From: Lachnospiraceae bacterium
GTDB lineage: Bacteria > Bacillota > Clostridia > Lachnospirales > Lachnospiraceae
NCBI GenBank assembly: GCA_009774145.1
Contig: VSND01000048.1
Coordinates: 1-32,683, forward strand
DNA length: 32,683 bases
Direction of reading: 5' to 3'
Part shown: piece by piece, positions 24,020 to 31,797 of the stretch
How the letters are laid out: each line of letters opens with the position of its first letter
Position numbering within the stretch: position 1 is the stretch's first letter
The notes under the pieces: generated by a model
Seen by the model: the letters and a program-made list of their open reading frames with translations, nothing else
Database searches by the model: none
Told to the model about the DNA's origin: nothing
Program-made: the position numbers and the translations under genes

Positions 24020-25480
24020 ATGAGTACAATTCAGAGAGCATTTTTATACGTCACAAGAAAAAAGGGAAAAAGTATATTGCTTTTTTTCGTCCTTCTTATT
24101 ATGGCAACCTTTGTGCTGTCTGGAATTTCGATTGAAAGGGCTGCACGGTTAGAACAGAAAAAGCTGCGGCAAACAATGGGAGGAACATTTGAACTATTGC
24201 CCGAATTTTCTGAAAGTAACCCATATTTTAAGACAATCAATGATGATGAGGGTGGCGTGACATTATACACGGAGCGTCCTTTGACACAGGAAATGATTGA
24301 TTTCATCTTGCAGATGGACGGTATAAAAAGTTGTGATGCAGACACGCAAAGCAATGTTTGGCCCAATCTTGAAATATTTAAAGGAAATGTCCCGTTAAAA
24401 GGCGAATTAAATAATTCCGTATACGCAAGAACCGTTTATTCAAGTGAAACCAATGCTTTTTTTACATCACAGAAATTACAGCTGATTGAGGGAAAGCATA
24501 TTACGAATACCGAAAAGTATGCAGCCATAATAAGCAAAGAATTAGCAGAAAAAAACGGCTTGAAAATCGGAGACACCTTTTCGATAACAGCGGATTGTAA
24601 AGTTGAAATAAAAATTATCGGATTTTATGAAATCCTTAAACCCGACTCTGCATTTGAAAATATCGCTGCCTACGAAAAAATAGAAAACCAGATTTTTGTT
24701 GATTACCATACATTGCAAGAACTTTTCAGAGATACTCCCGTAGGCTTTGTTTCGGCAAAATTTTTGGTCGATGACCCCGCAGACCTTGAAAAAATTGTGA
24801 AAGAAATAAGGGAAAATCCTGAAATTGATTGGCAGGCGTTTACGCTTACTACCGACAATACAGAGTATCAAGAAGCTGCTGCTCCACTTGAAAAGCTGCA
24901 ATCCCTGGTTACATCAATTATATTGGTTATTGCATTGGTCAGCGGAATCATTCTTGCCTTAATACTTACCATGTGGGGAAGAAGCCGCATCCATGAAACA
25001 GGAGTATTCCTTTCTCTCGGCATTGGAAAAGGTAAAATCGTCAGTCAATATCTGGCAGAAGTTTTTATGATTGCCGTAATCGCTTTTGGTTTATCTTTCA
25101 TTATGGGTAATGCAGTTGCAAATCAACTGGCAAACAAACTTATTGAAAGTCCGTCAAGTGGAGAAAATTTAAGCAATGATAAAGATGCAGTTTGGGACAT
25201 AAAGGACGATTATGGTCTTTCATTGAATGATGTTCAAGTCACAATAAAGGATGATCGTGAGCTTTCTACGCCACAAAATGAGGAACAGGACATAATGCCG
25301 CCCGAAGCAGAGGTATCCGTTGATATTGCAGAAACAGAGCAAATCCACATTTCAGTTGATATGCTTGATATGTTGCAGCTATATCTGATTGGTTTTGCAA
25401 TCATTACGGTTTCGGTGATTCTCTCATCGGGTACGGTAATGCGTTTGAAGCCAAGAGAAATTTTATCAAAAATGAGTTAA
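24020..25480 (+). CDS. FtsX/MacB-type ABC transporter permease
   Basis: A 486-residue permease with the FtsX-like layout: one transmembrane helix at about 18-37, a large extracytoplasmic domain (about 38-290), then three helices near 294-319, 340-368 and 452-475. Between the third and fourth helices sits an acidic extracytoplasmic stretch of about 80 residues. This four-helix type usually acts as a mechanotransmitter or extruder with an ABC ATPase, here the next gene. gaggtaatag precedes ATG 24020. It is not the ten-helix BceB type. The likely role is export or resistance to a membrane-active compound, but the substrate is unknown. Confidence 0.88.
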   Translation: MSTIQRAFLYVTRKKGKSILLFFVLLIMATFVLSGISIERAARLEQKKLRQTMGGTFELLPEFSESNPYFKTINDDEGGVTLYTERPLTQEMIDFILQMDGIKSCDADTQSNVWPNLEIFKGNVPLKGELNNSVYARTVYSSETNAFFTSQKLQLIEGKHITNTEKYAAIISKELAEKNGLKIGDTFSITADCKVEIKIIGFYEILKPDSAFENIAAYEKIENQIFVDYHTLQELFRDTPVGFVSAKFLVDDPADLEKIVKEIRENPEIDWQAFTLTTDNTEYQEAAAPLEKLQSLVTSIILVIALVSGIILALILTMWGRSRIHETGVFLSLGIGKGKIVSQYLAEVFMIAVIAFGLSFIMGNAVANQLANKLIESPSSGENLSNDKDAVWDIKDDYGLSLNDVQVTIKDDRELSTPQNEEQDIMPPEAEVSVDIAETEQIHISVDMLDMLQLYLIGFAIITVSVILSSGTVMRLKPREILSKMS

Positions 25481-25498
25481 AGAAAGGAGTTTTTGCAA

Positions 25499-26128
25499 AT
25501 GTCTGTATTTGAAATGAAAGATGTATCTTACTCTTATGACAAGAGCAAAAATATATTGACAGCGGTAAATGCCGTGTTTGAAACTGGAAAAATGTATGCC
25601 ATACTTGGAGTGTCTGGCTCTGGAAAGACGACTTTGTTATCACTGCTTGGCGGGCTTGATGTACCGCAAAAAGGTGAAATTTTATTTGACGGTGTGGATA
25701 TTTCAGAGCATACACTTGAATACCATAGGCGCAATCATGTTTCACTTATATTTCAAAGTTACAATCTGATTGACTATATGACGCCTGTTGAAAATGTAAA
25801 GCTGACTGCAAAGCAGGATGCCCTTTTCGTGTTAAAACAACTTGGATTAACTGAAGATGAAGCGAAACGCAATGTAATGAAATTATCCGGCGGACAACAG
25901 CAGCGTGTTGCAATTGCCCGTACATTGGCATCGGACACACCTGTTATTTTGGCTGACGAACCGACAGGAAATCTGGATGAGGATACTGCTGCCGAAATAA
26001 CAGAAGTTTTAAAAAATTGTGCCCATCAGATGAATAAGTGCGTGATTATGGTTACTCATTCTAATGACCTTGCAAAGCAGGCTGATATGGTTTTTCGCTT
26101 GAAGAAAGGCAAGTTACAACCGTTATGA
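25499..26128 (+). CDS. ABC transporter ATP-binding protein (MacB/LolD type)
   Basis: A 209-residue ATPase with Walker A GVSGSGKTT (37-45), Q-loop LIFQSYNLIDYMTPVENV, signature LSGGQQQR (129-136) and Walker B VILADEPTGNLD (149-160). These are typical of the MacB/LolD/FtsE group that partners FtsX-like permeases. aaaggag lies nine bases before ATG 25499; an in-frame TTG two codons upstream is less likely. It follows the permease after a short gap, and its last bases overlap the small cysteine-rich gene as ATGA. Confidence 0.94.
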   Translation: MSVFEMKDVSYSYDKSKNILTAVNAVFETGKMYAILGVSGSGKTTLLSLLGGLDVPQKGEILFDGVDISEHTLEYHRRNHVSLIFQSYNLIDYMTPVENVKLTAKQDALFVLKQLGLTEDEAKRNVMKLSGGQQQRVAIARTLASDTPVILADEPTGNLDEDTAAEITEVLKNCAHQMNKCVIMVTHSNDLAKQADMVFRLKKGKLQPL

Positions 26129-26241
26129 GAACAGAATGGATATGTTGCCCTGTTTGTGGTGGCAAAACCCATAACAGAATAAGAGAGGATACTATTTTGA
26201 AAAACTACCCTCTTTACTGTCCGAAATGCAGGCAGCATTGA
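26125..26241 (+). CDS. short cysteine-rich KTR-type protein
   Basis: A 38-residue protein, MRTEWICCPVCGGKTHNRIREDT followed by LKNYPLYCPKCRQH, with two CxxC pairs that could bind zinc. It matches the start of the cysteine-rich KTR family often found on mobile elements of gut Firmicutes. The KTR motif reads KTH here. Family members are usually about 55 residues, so this copy looks cut short just after the second CxxC. It starts inside the ATPase stop (ATGA), which implies coupled translation. Function is unknown. Confidence 0.72.
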   Translation: MRTEWICCPVCGGKTHNRIREDTILKNYPLYCPKCRQH

Positions 26242-26255
26242 CAGAACAGCAGAAT

Positions 26256-26296
26256 CGCCGTAAATGGGATCAGACCATTGCGGCGTTTTCTTCTTT
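26256..26296 (+). terminator. terminator of the first ABC module
   Basis: cgccgtaaatgg (26256-26267) pairs with ccattgcggcg (26275-26285), with one wobble and one bulge, followed by ttttcttcttt. Confidence 0.75.
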
Positions 26297-26308
26297 CTAT
26301 TTCCAAAT

Positions 26309-26347
26309 GAATATGTTATAATATATTTTGTTCAATAAAACATATTC
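26309..26347 (+). promoter_or_regulatory. promoter with flanking inverted repeat before the XRE-cupin gene
   Basis: A perfect TATAAT (26317-26322) lies between inverted copies gaatatgtt (26309-26317) and aacatattc (26339-26347), whose centres are 30 bp apart, close to three helical turns. The -35 is weak. This is a plausible operator for self-control by the XRE protein. Confidence 0.55.
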
Positions 26348-26358
26348 AAGGAGGAATC

Positions 26359-26916
26359 ATGGAGCAGGTTTCATTGAAGATAGGCGAGCGGCTGAAAGAA
26401 ATCCGGAACACAGGGCAGCTCACGCTGGATGATGTTGCGGAACTGACTGGCGTCAGCAAGCCCATGTTAGGCCAGATCGAGCGTGGGCAGTCTTCGCCCA
26501 CCATCAACATATTATGGAAGATTTCAACAGGGCTGAAAATTCCATTATCTTTTTTCTGTAAACAGGAAGAAACGGAATACATGGTTGCCGGGCTTGATGG
26601 GGAAAATGTGATCACGGAGGAAAACGGAGGGATGCGGGCTTACCCGCTGTTTCCCTTTGACCCGGTGCGGAATGTGGAGGTGTTCTATATTGAGTTTGAT
26701 GCAGGAATGCGCCATGAATCACTTCCCCATGTGGCGGGCGTGGAAGAATATGTTTTTCTGGTGCAGGGAACGCTGAAAATGGTAATTGGCGGGAAGGAAG
26801 TGCTGCTGCAGGAAAAGCAGTCAATACGCTTCCGGGCGGATGTTTCCCATGCATACCACAATGTTTCAGATAAAGCATGCACCGCCTATAACGTGATATT
26901 TTATCCGAACAATTAA
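26359..26916 (+). CDS. XRE-family regulator with C-terminal cupin domain
   Basis: A 185-residue regulator. Residues 9-62 form an XRE helix-turn-helix (LTLDDVAELTGVSKPMLGQIERGQSSPTINILWKIS). Residues 105-175 form a cupin barrel (HVAGVEEYVFLVQGTLKMVIGGKEVLL) that probably binds a small ligand. Proteins of this layout often control a neighbouring catabolic or detoxification gene. aaggagg precedes ATG 26359. It lies 15 bp before the MBL-fold gene and probably forms an operon with it. Composition is GC-richer than the ABC module before it, which suggests a separate origin. Confidence 0.92.
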   Translation: MEQVSLKIGERLKEIRNTGQLTLDDVAELTGVSKPMLGQIERGQSSPTINILWKISTGLKIPLSFFCKQEETEYMVAGLDGENVITEENGGMRAYPLFPFDPVRNVEVFYIEFDAGMRHESLPHVAGVEEYVFLVQGTLKMVIGGKEVLLQEKQSIRFRADVSHAYHNVSDKACTAYNVIFYPNN

Positions 26917-26931
26917 AGGAGGAAACGGAAA

Positions 26932-27840
26932 ATGTATGAATTGGTACAGGTCAGTGAGAAATGCTATTACATAAACTGCCCGGCGAAGACAGGCGTCTAT
27001 GTGGCGGACAGGGAAAATGTCTATCTGGTTGACAGCGGGAATGACAAGGATGCGGGGCGGAAGATCAGGCAGATACTGGATAAGAACGGATGGCATCTGG
27101 CGGCAATCCTGAATACCCATTCCAACGCAGACCATATCGGCGGGAACAAGTACCTGCAGGGGCAGATGGGTTGTAAGGTTTATTCCGGCGGCATAGAGGC
27201 GGCCTTCACGAAATACCCGGTGCTGGAGCCGTCCTTCCTTTACGGCGGATATCCTTGTAAGGAGTTGCGGCACAAGTTCCTGATGGCGCAGGAGAGCAAT
27301 GTGACGGATTTTTCGGATGAAAGTTTCCCGAAGGAGATTGAAACGATACCGCTGCCGGGGCATTTCTTTGACATGGTGGGTTTCCGTATGCCGGACAATG
27401 TGGTGTTTCTTGCGGACTGCATCAGCAGCAGGGAGACGCTGGACAAGTATGCGGTTTCCTTCATTTATGACGTGGGCGCTTATCTGGAAACGCTGGATAT
27501 GGTGGAAGGGATGGAGGCGGCCATGTTCGTTCCCGCCCATGCGGATGTCTCTGCTGATGTGAAAGGACTTGTCCGTTATAACAGGGATAAGGTGCATGAG
27601 GTGGCAGAGAGGATTCTGTCCATCTGCGAAGAACCAGTGTGCTTTGAACGTATTTTGCAGGAAGTGTTCAAAGGCTATGGGCTTTCCATGAATTTTGAGC
27701 AGTATGTGCTGGTGGGAAGCACGGTGCGGTCTTACCTTTCGTGGCTGAAAGACACCGGAAAATTGTCGGCTGAATTTCAGGACAGTATGCTGCTTTGGCA
27801 GAAGGCATCTATTGCTGTTTTAAGGGAAGAAATATTTTGA
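26932..27840 (+). CDS. metallo-beta-lactamase-fold hydrolase with variant metal motif
   Basis: A 302-residue MBL-fold protein. The signature region reads THSNADHIGG, so the usual HxHxDH becomes His63-x-Asn65-x-Asp67-His68, with the second His replaced by Asn. Later ligands are present: PLPGHFFD (His in the third motif), FLADCIS and VPAHAD. It may still bind metal but perhaps one ion less tightly. A winged-helix-like tail follows after about residue 215. The substrate is unknown; the cupin regulator upstream suggests a small-molecule substrate. Its last 32 bases overlap the convergent kinase gene. Confidence 0.88.
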   Translation: MYELVQVSEKCYYINCPAKTGVYVADRENVYLVDSGNDKDAGRKIRQILDKNGWHLAAILNTHSNADHIGGNKYLQGQMGCKVYSGGIEAAFTKYPVLEPSFLYGGYPCKELRHKFLMAQESNVTDFSDESFPKEIETIPLPGHFFDMVGFRMPDNVVFLADCISSRETLDKYAVSFIYDVGAYLETLDMVEGMEAAMFVPAHADVSADVKGLVRYNRDKVHEVAERILSICEEPVCFERILQEVFKGYGLSMNFEQYVLVGSTVRSYLSWLKDTGKLSAEFQDSMLLWQKASIAVLREEIF

Positions 27841-29119
27841 AAGTGCATCCTCCCCCAGGCGTATCAAACAGTTTAATTTTTCCTTCCAGTTTATGGACTA
27901 AATCATTTGCGATGCTAAGTCCCAGACCGAAATGCTCTCTTTGGGTACGGGATTTGTCACTTTGATAGAAACGATCAAAGATAAATGGTTTCTCCTTTTC
28001 GCTGATTCCGATTCCATGATCTATGATGGTAAATATCAATTCATTTTTTCTTACAGATGCGTTTAATGAAATTTCAGATTCGGGCGGTGAGTATGAAACC
28101 GCATTATCAAGAAAAATACTGATAATCTGGTCTAACCGGTCTGCATCGGAATAAAGCGGCGGACAGCATTCATCTGGTATGTTAAGCTGCAATTGTATAT
28201 CCTTTTTTCTACAGATACGTTCAAATTTTGTATATAGGTTTATCAATAACGTGTCAACATTGAACTCATCCATGTGGAAAGACCAGTTTCCGGCATCAAT
28301 GGATGAGAGCAGGAGCAGATCACGGATAAGCCGGGACATTCGTGATACCTCTGCATCAATCACCCGTACATGCTCCTTAACAGTATCCGGAATATTTGGT
28401 ACAGATTCAATCATTTCAGCGGAGGAAAGGATCGCCGCCAATGGGGTTTTGCATTCATGGGAAACGGCAGCGATAAAGTCTTTCTGGCTCTGCATGGCTT
28501 TTTCGGTGGGTTTTACAGCCTTTCCAATCAGTATTCTGGAAAGGCAGACAATAGAAACGAGGACGCCGCACCATATACAGAAATAATATCCGGATTCCGG
28601 TTTTAACAATGTGGCAAAGCTGGAACTTTCTTTTATTGCGGTAACTGTATATATGCTGCCATAATCTGTGACAACCAGACAGTTTACACAATAATACTTT
28701 TTTCCGTTTAACGCTTCGATGGTATAAGTTCCGCTCTGCCTGCTGTAATAATTGTCTTTCAGGCTGGATGGACTAAGGGTAAAGTCGCCCTCCGTACCAA
28801 GCAATGTAGTTAAAAAGGTATCAATAATATCAGTGTTGCCTCCTAAATATTCACTTTGGTAAAGAGAATGACCGGTATCCGAAGAAAGCTGAAAATACAT
28901 ATCCCGTCTTTCTTCATAAAGGCTTAAATATGTCTGATAATCAGATTTATGCTCTAATTGCAGGACAAGGGTGGTTGTCATCCTGTTAAAGTAAGCCAGT
29001 TCCGAATTCTTCTTTGCCTTCATATTTTCAAGGACCATCAGGCAGAATACGACAGAAAAGATGGACATGAGGGAGCCGATCAGCAAAATATAAAGATTTC
29101 TTTTAAGGCTTTGTACCAT
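27809..29119 (-). CDS. sensor histidine kinase with large extracellular domain
   Basis: A 436-residue kinase. Transmembrane helices at about 8-30 and 178-198 enclose an extracytoplasmic sensor of roughly 145 residues. His221 is in AAVSHECKTPLAAI, the N box is FLDNAVSYSPPES, G1 is canonical as DHGIGI, and G2 is FGLGLSIAND. Start ATG (29117-29119) has ggaggt upstream and overlaps the regulator stop by 17 bases. The much larger sensor domain sets it apart from the kinase at 22751, so the two modules probably see different signals. Confidence 0.92.
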   Translation of the reverse strand: MVQSLKRNLYILLIGSLMSIFSVVFCLMVLENMKAKKNSELAYFNRMTTTLVLQLEHKSDYQTYLSLYEERRDMYFQLSSDTGHSLYQSEYLGGNTDIIDTFLTTLLGTEGDFTLSPSSLKDNYYSRQSGTYTIEALNGKKYYCVNCLVVTDYGSIYTVTAIKESSSFATLLKPESGYYFCIWCGVLVSIVCLSRILIGKAVKPTEKAMQSQKDFIAAVSHECKTPLAAILSSAEMIESVPNIPDTVKEHVRVIDAEVSRMSRLIRDLLLLSSIDAGNWSFHMDEFNVDTLLINLYTKFERICRKKDIQLQLNIPDECCPPLYSDADRLDQIISIFLDNAVSYSPPESEISLNASVRKNELIFTIIDHGIGISEKEKPFIFDRFYQSDKSRTQREHFGLGLSIANDLVHKLEGKIKLFDTPGGGCTFKIFLPLKQQ

Positions 29120-29798
29120 GCTTTACCTCCAATATAAATCCGGAACCGTAGACAGAGGACAGGACACATTCGCTTCCGACCGTGCGGAGCCGCTTGCGTA
29201 AAAAATAGATATAGTTATCCAGATTCTTTGATTCCACGTCTGCATCCGTTTCCCAAACCTTTTGTATAAGCTGCTCCCTCGTAAGCACAATCTCCGGCTT
29301 TTCAAGAAAGATACCCATTAAATGGAATTCTGTCGGTGTCAGTACCAGATGATTGTTTCTGCATCCAAGCTGTCTTTTTGAAATGCTAAGGGAAAGATCA
29401 TGGTAAGTAAGACAGTTTTGTTCTGCCAGAATAGCCGGCCTTCGGGTCAATGCCCTGATCCGTGCAGATAATTCGCTGATGTGAAAGGGTTTTGTAAGGT
29501 AATCATCGGCGCCATTGTCCAACCCTTCAATTTTATCCTGTAATTCGGACATCCCGGTGATTATAATGATGGGAATCTGCATTTTTTTATTCCGCATTGC
29601 TTTTATAATAGCCAGGCCGTCTATAACAGGGAGCATACGGTCGATAACAGCCAGGTCATAACTGCTTCCACGGTCTAAGGCAAGTAGGAAACCTTCCTCT
29701 CCGTCATTGCAGGCATCAACGATGTATCCTTCTTTTGTAAGCTGCTGTTTTATATTACCGCACAGGTATTTGTCATCTTCCAATAATAAAATTTTCAT
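29103..29798 (-). CDS. OmpR-family response regulator
   Basis: A 231-residue regulator with a receiver domain (Glu7-Asp8-Asp9, phosphoacceptor Asp53 in VIDRMLP, Lys103 in LTKPF) and an OmpR-type winged helix (LTPTEFHLMGIFLEKPEIVLTREQL, SKNLDNYIYFLRKRL, SVYGSGFILE). ATG 29798 is preferred to the TTG at 29810, because it has ggaggt at proper spacing and starts MKILLLEDD. It lies upstream of its kinase in one operon and diverges from the lipoprotein-permease operon, which it probably controls. Confidence 0.93.
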   Translation of the reverse strand: MKILLLEDDKYLCGNIKQQLTKEGYIVDACNDGEEGFLLALDRGSSYDLAVIDRMLPVIDGLAIIKAMRNKKMQIPIIIITGMSELQDKIEGLDNGADDYLTKPFHISELSARIRALTRRPAILAEQNCLTYHDLSLSISKRQLGCRNNHLVLTPTEFHLMGIFLEKPEIVLTREQLIQKVWETDADVESKNLDNYIYFLRKRLRTVGSECVLSSVYGSGFILEVKHGTKP

Positions 29799-29830
29799 GG
29801 CGACCTCCAATCCGTCAGATTCCTATATTA

Positions 29831-29920
29831 AGTATAGCAAAACAATTCCTAAAAATCTTCTAAAAAAAACTTAATATTGGGTGATGAAACAGGAGATTTT
29901 TAGGATGGCCGGATGTTATT
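29831..29920. promoter_or_regulatory. divergent control region with tandem and inverted repeats
   Basis: Tandem 11-bp repeats ctaaaaatctt (29849-29859) and ctaaaaaaaac (29860-29870), one helical turn apart, fit an OmpR-family dimer site. cctaaaaatct (29848-29858) also has an inverted copy agatttttagg (29894-29904). Leftward -10 TATACT lies at 29831-29836 and a rightward -10-like GTTATT at 29915-29920, at nearly equal distances from the two arms. No good -35 is seen on either side. Confidence 0.55.
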
Positions 29921-29987
29921 CTTTGAATATGTTCAATGAAACATAGAACAGGCAAAAAGCCAAATAAAAAGAAAAGAGGTATGGAAG

Positions 29988-30587
29988 ATGAGAAAAAAGA
30001 TGTTGAAAGCTGCAGGAGTTCTTTGTTTGTCCGTGGTTTTGTGTATGGGCATGGCGGGATGTGCAGGAAAAGAAAATGAGCAGCCGGAGCCGTCAGATGT
30101 GCATATGACAAATGAGAGCGGCTATAACGAGGAAATTGCGGCGGATGGAAAAAACAGCAGCAATGAGGCAGAGGGCGGTCAGGAAGATATGAATAACACT
30201 GATGCGAAAAACAGCGGCGAGATTGCAGATAATCACGAAGAAGGTGTATTTTATGACGGGGCAAATCTAAGCGGGCGAGTTGTTGATTTTACGGATACAG
30301 GTTTCACCATAACTCCCCGGACATTGATTATAAATGAGGATGGCTCAATGGAAGGAGGTATTGCAGCTCCCGGTTATGAATCGGATGAAACGAATATAAA
30401 CATAACCTATGCGGAGGATGTTATTTTTCAAATCATAAATTTCAGCATGGGCTCACAGGCGGAAACTTCGAGGGAGGACACCGATAAAAGCAGTATCAAG
30501 AAAGACACTGATGTGAATATATTTGGCACTTGTCAGGATGAAAAACACTGGATTGCTGACAAAGTTGTTATCACAAGGTGGCAGTAG
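29988..30587 (+). CDS. putative lipoprotein in the second transporter operon
   Basis: A 199-residue protein with a lipoprotein signal ending MAGC (Cys25). A low-complexity acidic and Asn-rich linker covers about residues 28-85, followed by a compact beta-rich domain (GRVVDFTDTGFTITPRTLIINEDGSMEGG...). No family is recognised with certainty. A linker-tethered domain outside the membrane next to FtsX-like permeases suggests a substrate-binding or sensing accessory, but this is inference. aaaagagg precedes ATG 29988. The permease starts nine bases after its stop. Confidence 0.85.
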   Translation: MRKKMLKAAGVLCLSVVLCMGMAGCAGKENEQPEPSDVHMTNESGYNEEIAADGKNSSNEAEGGQEDMNNTDAKNSGEIADNHEEGVFYDGANLSGRVVDFTDTGFTITPRTLIINEDGSMEGGIAAPGYESDETNINITYAEDVIFQIINFSMGSQAETSREDTDKSSIKKDTDVNIFGTCQDEKHWIADKVVITRWQ

Positions 30588-30596
30588 GAGGTCAGG

Positions 30597-31796
30597 ATGG
30601 GTTGTTTGGAAAGAGCGCTCTGCTACATCCGGAGAAAAAAGATGAAGTCCGTATTATTGCTGTTTTTGTTTCTGGTAATCAACAGCATGGTTTTAGGCAC
30701 GTTGGGAATACGGAAAGTATCTTTCGAACTGGCAGAAGAACTCCGGAAAAATGCAGAGAGCAAAATAACATTGGAGAGCATGGAGGCGGATCACCCTTTT
30801 GAAGAAACAGATATGCAGGCAATCGAAGAGGAACCCAATGTAAACTGGCTCAACCGGATATCGGAGATACAGGTTATTTCTACAACCTGTATCCCGGTTG
30901 CAGGCAGTGAAGGTTCTGAAAATACATTTACCGTTCACGGGTACGATGAACTGGAGAAAGACAGCCCGTTTGCGGATAAAGTTTATCGGATTACAGAGGG
31001 GAATTATCCACAGGGAAGTGAAGATATTGTAGTGAATCAGTTTCTGGCAGAAGATAATGGAATTCAGTCAGGCGATAAAATTGTGTTTGAAACGGTGGAT
31101 GGAAGGGAGCAGGAAGCGGTCGTTGCCGGATTGTTCCTGTCGGGGATGGAACGGAGCCAGACCGAAAATGTGCGGACAGTGAACCGCATTGAAAACCAGA
31201 TTTATGGAACGGCAGATTTTGTGAACAGGCTGTCCGGCAGGACTTGCTTTTTAAATGTGGCAGTGTATGTAAATGATCCTGAGCAGCTCACGAATACAAA
31301 GGAAGTGCTGGAAAGAATGTATCAGGACAGGGCTGTGATTGGGATAACAGATAATACATTCCAAAAATTAAAAATGATGATCGGACAGACAGGCAGAATT
31401 ACGTTTTTGATTTTCGCCCTGACGGTAACTTCCGGCAGTTTGATAACAGGTCTTTTGCTTGCCATGTGGATGCGCAGCCGGAAAACGGAGATTGCTGTTC
31501 TGATCAGTCTGGGCATATCAAAGGAAAATATATTATCTCAAATGATTTTGGAAGAGATGATATTGTATTTTATCGCATTCGCGGGAGCAGGAATTGCAAC
31601 AAAGCTCTTACTGCCGCAGCTCAGTAATAGTCTTGCCATCATGCAGGGGAACAGCATAGCATTGGAATTATCATTTAGCTGGCAGTCAGGAGTTTTATGT
31701 ATCGGACTGGCTGGTGTTGTAATATTGACTGGAATTGCCATTTTTCCATATATGAAAAAGCCTGTGAAAGAAACCTTGTCGGAAATGGAGGGATAA
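30597..31796 (+). CDS. FtsX-type ABC transporter permease
   Basis: A 399-residue four-helix FtsX-like permease with a helix at about 17-36, an extracytoplasmic domain of about 225 residues, and three helices near 265-290, 310-335 and 370-392. The motif GLLLAMWMRSRKTEIAVLISLGISKENI resembles the matching segment of the permease at 24020 (LILTMWGRSRIHETGVFLSLGIGKGKI), so the two transporters are homologous. ATG 30597 follows aggaggtcagg. The next permease starts just after the stop. No ATPase for this module is inside the window. Confidence 0.9.
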   Translation: MGCLERALCYIRRKKMKSVLLLFLFLVINSMVLGTLGIRKVSFELAEELRKNAESKITLESMEADHPFEETDMQAIEEEPNVNWLNRISEIQVISTTCIPVAGSEGSENTFTVHGYDELEKDSPFADKVYRITEGNYPQGSEDIVVNQFLAEDNGIQSGDKIVFETVDGREQEAVVAGLFLSGMERSQTENVRTVNRIENQIYGTADFVNRLSGRTCFLNVAVYVNDPEQLTNTKEVLERMYQDRAVIGITDNTFQKLKMMIGQTGRITFLIFALTVTSGSLITGLLLAMWMRSRKTEIAVLISLGISKENILSQMILEEMILYFIAFAGAGIATKLLLPQLSNSLAIMQGNSIALELSFSWQSGVLCIGLAGVVILTGIAIFPYMKKPVKETLSEMEG

Positions 31797-31797
31797 C

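Noticed and set aside
24020..26128. BceAB-type bacitracin transporter
   Set aside because: The permease has four predicted helices and 486 residues, not the ten-helix layout of BceB; it fits the MacB/FtsX type better.
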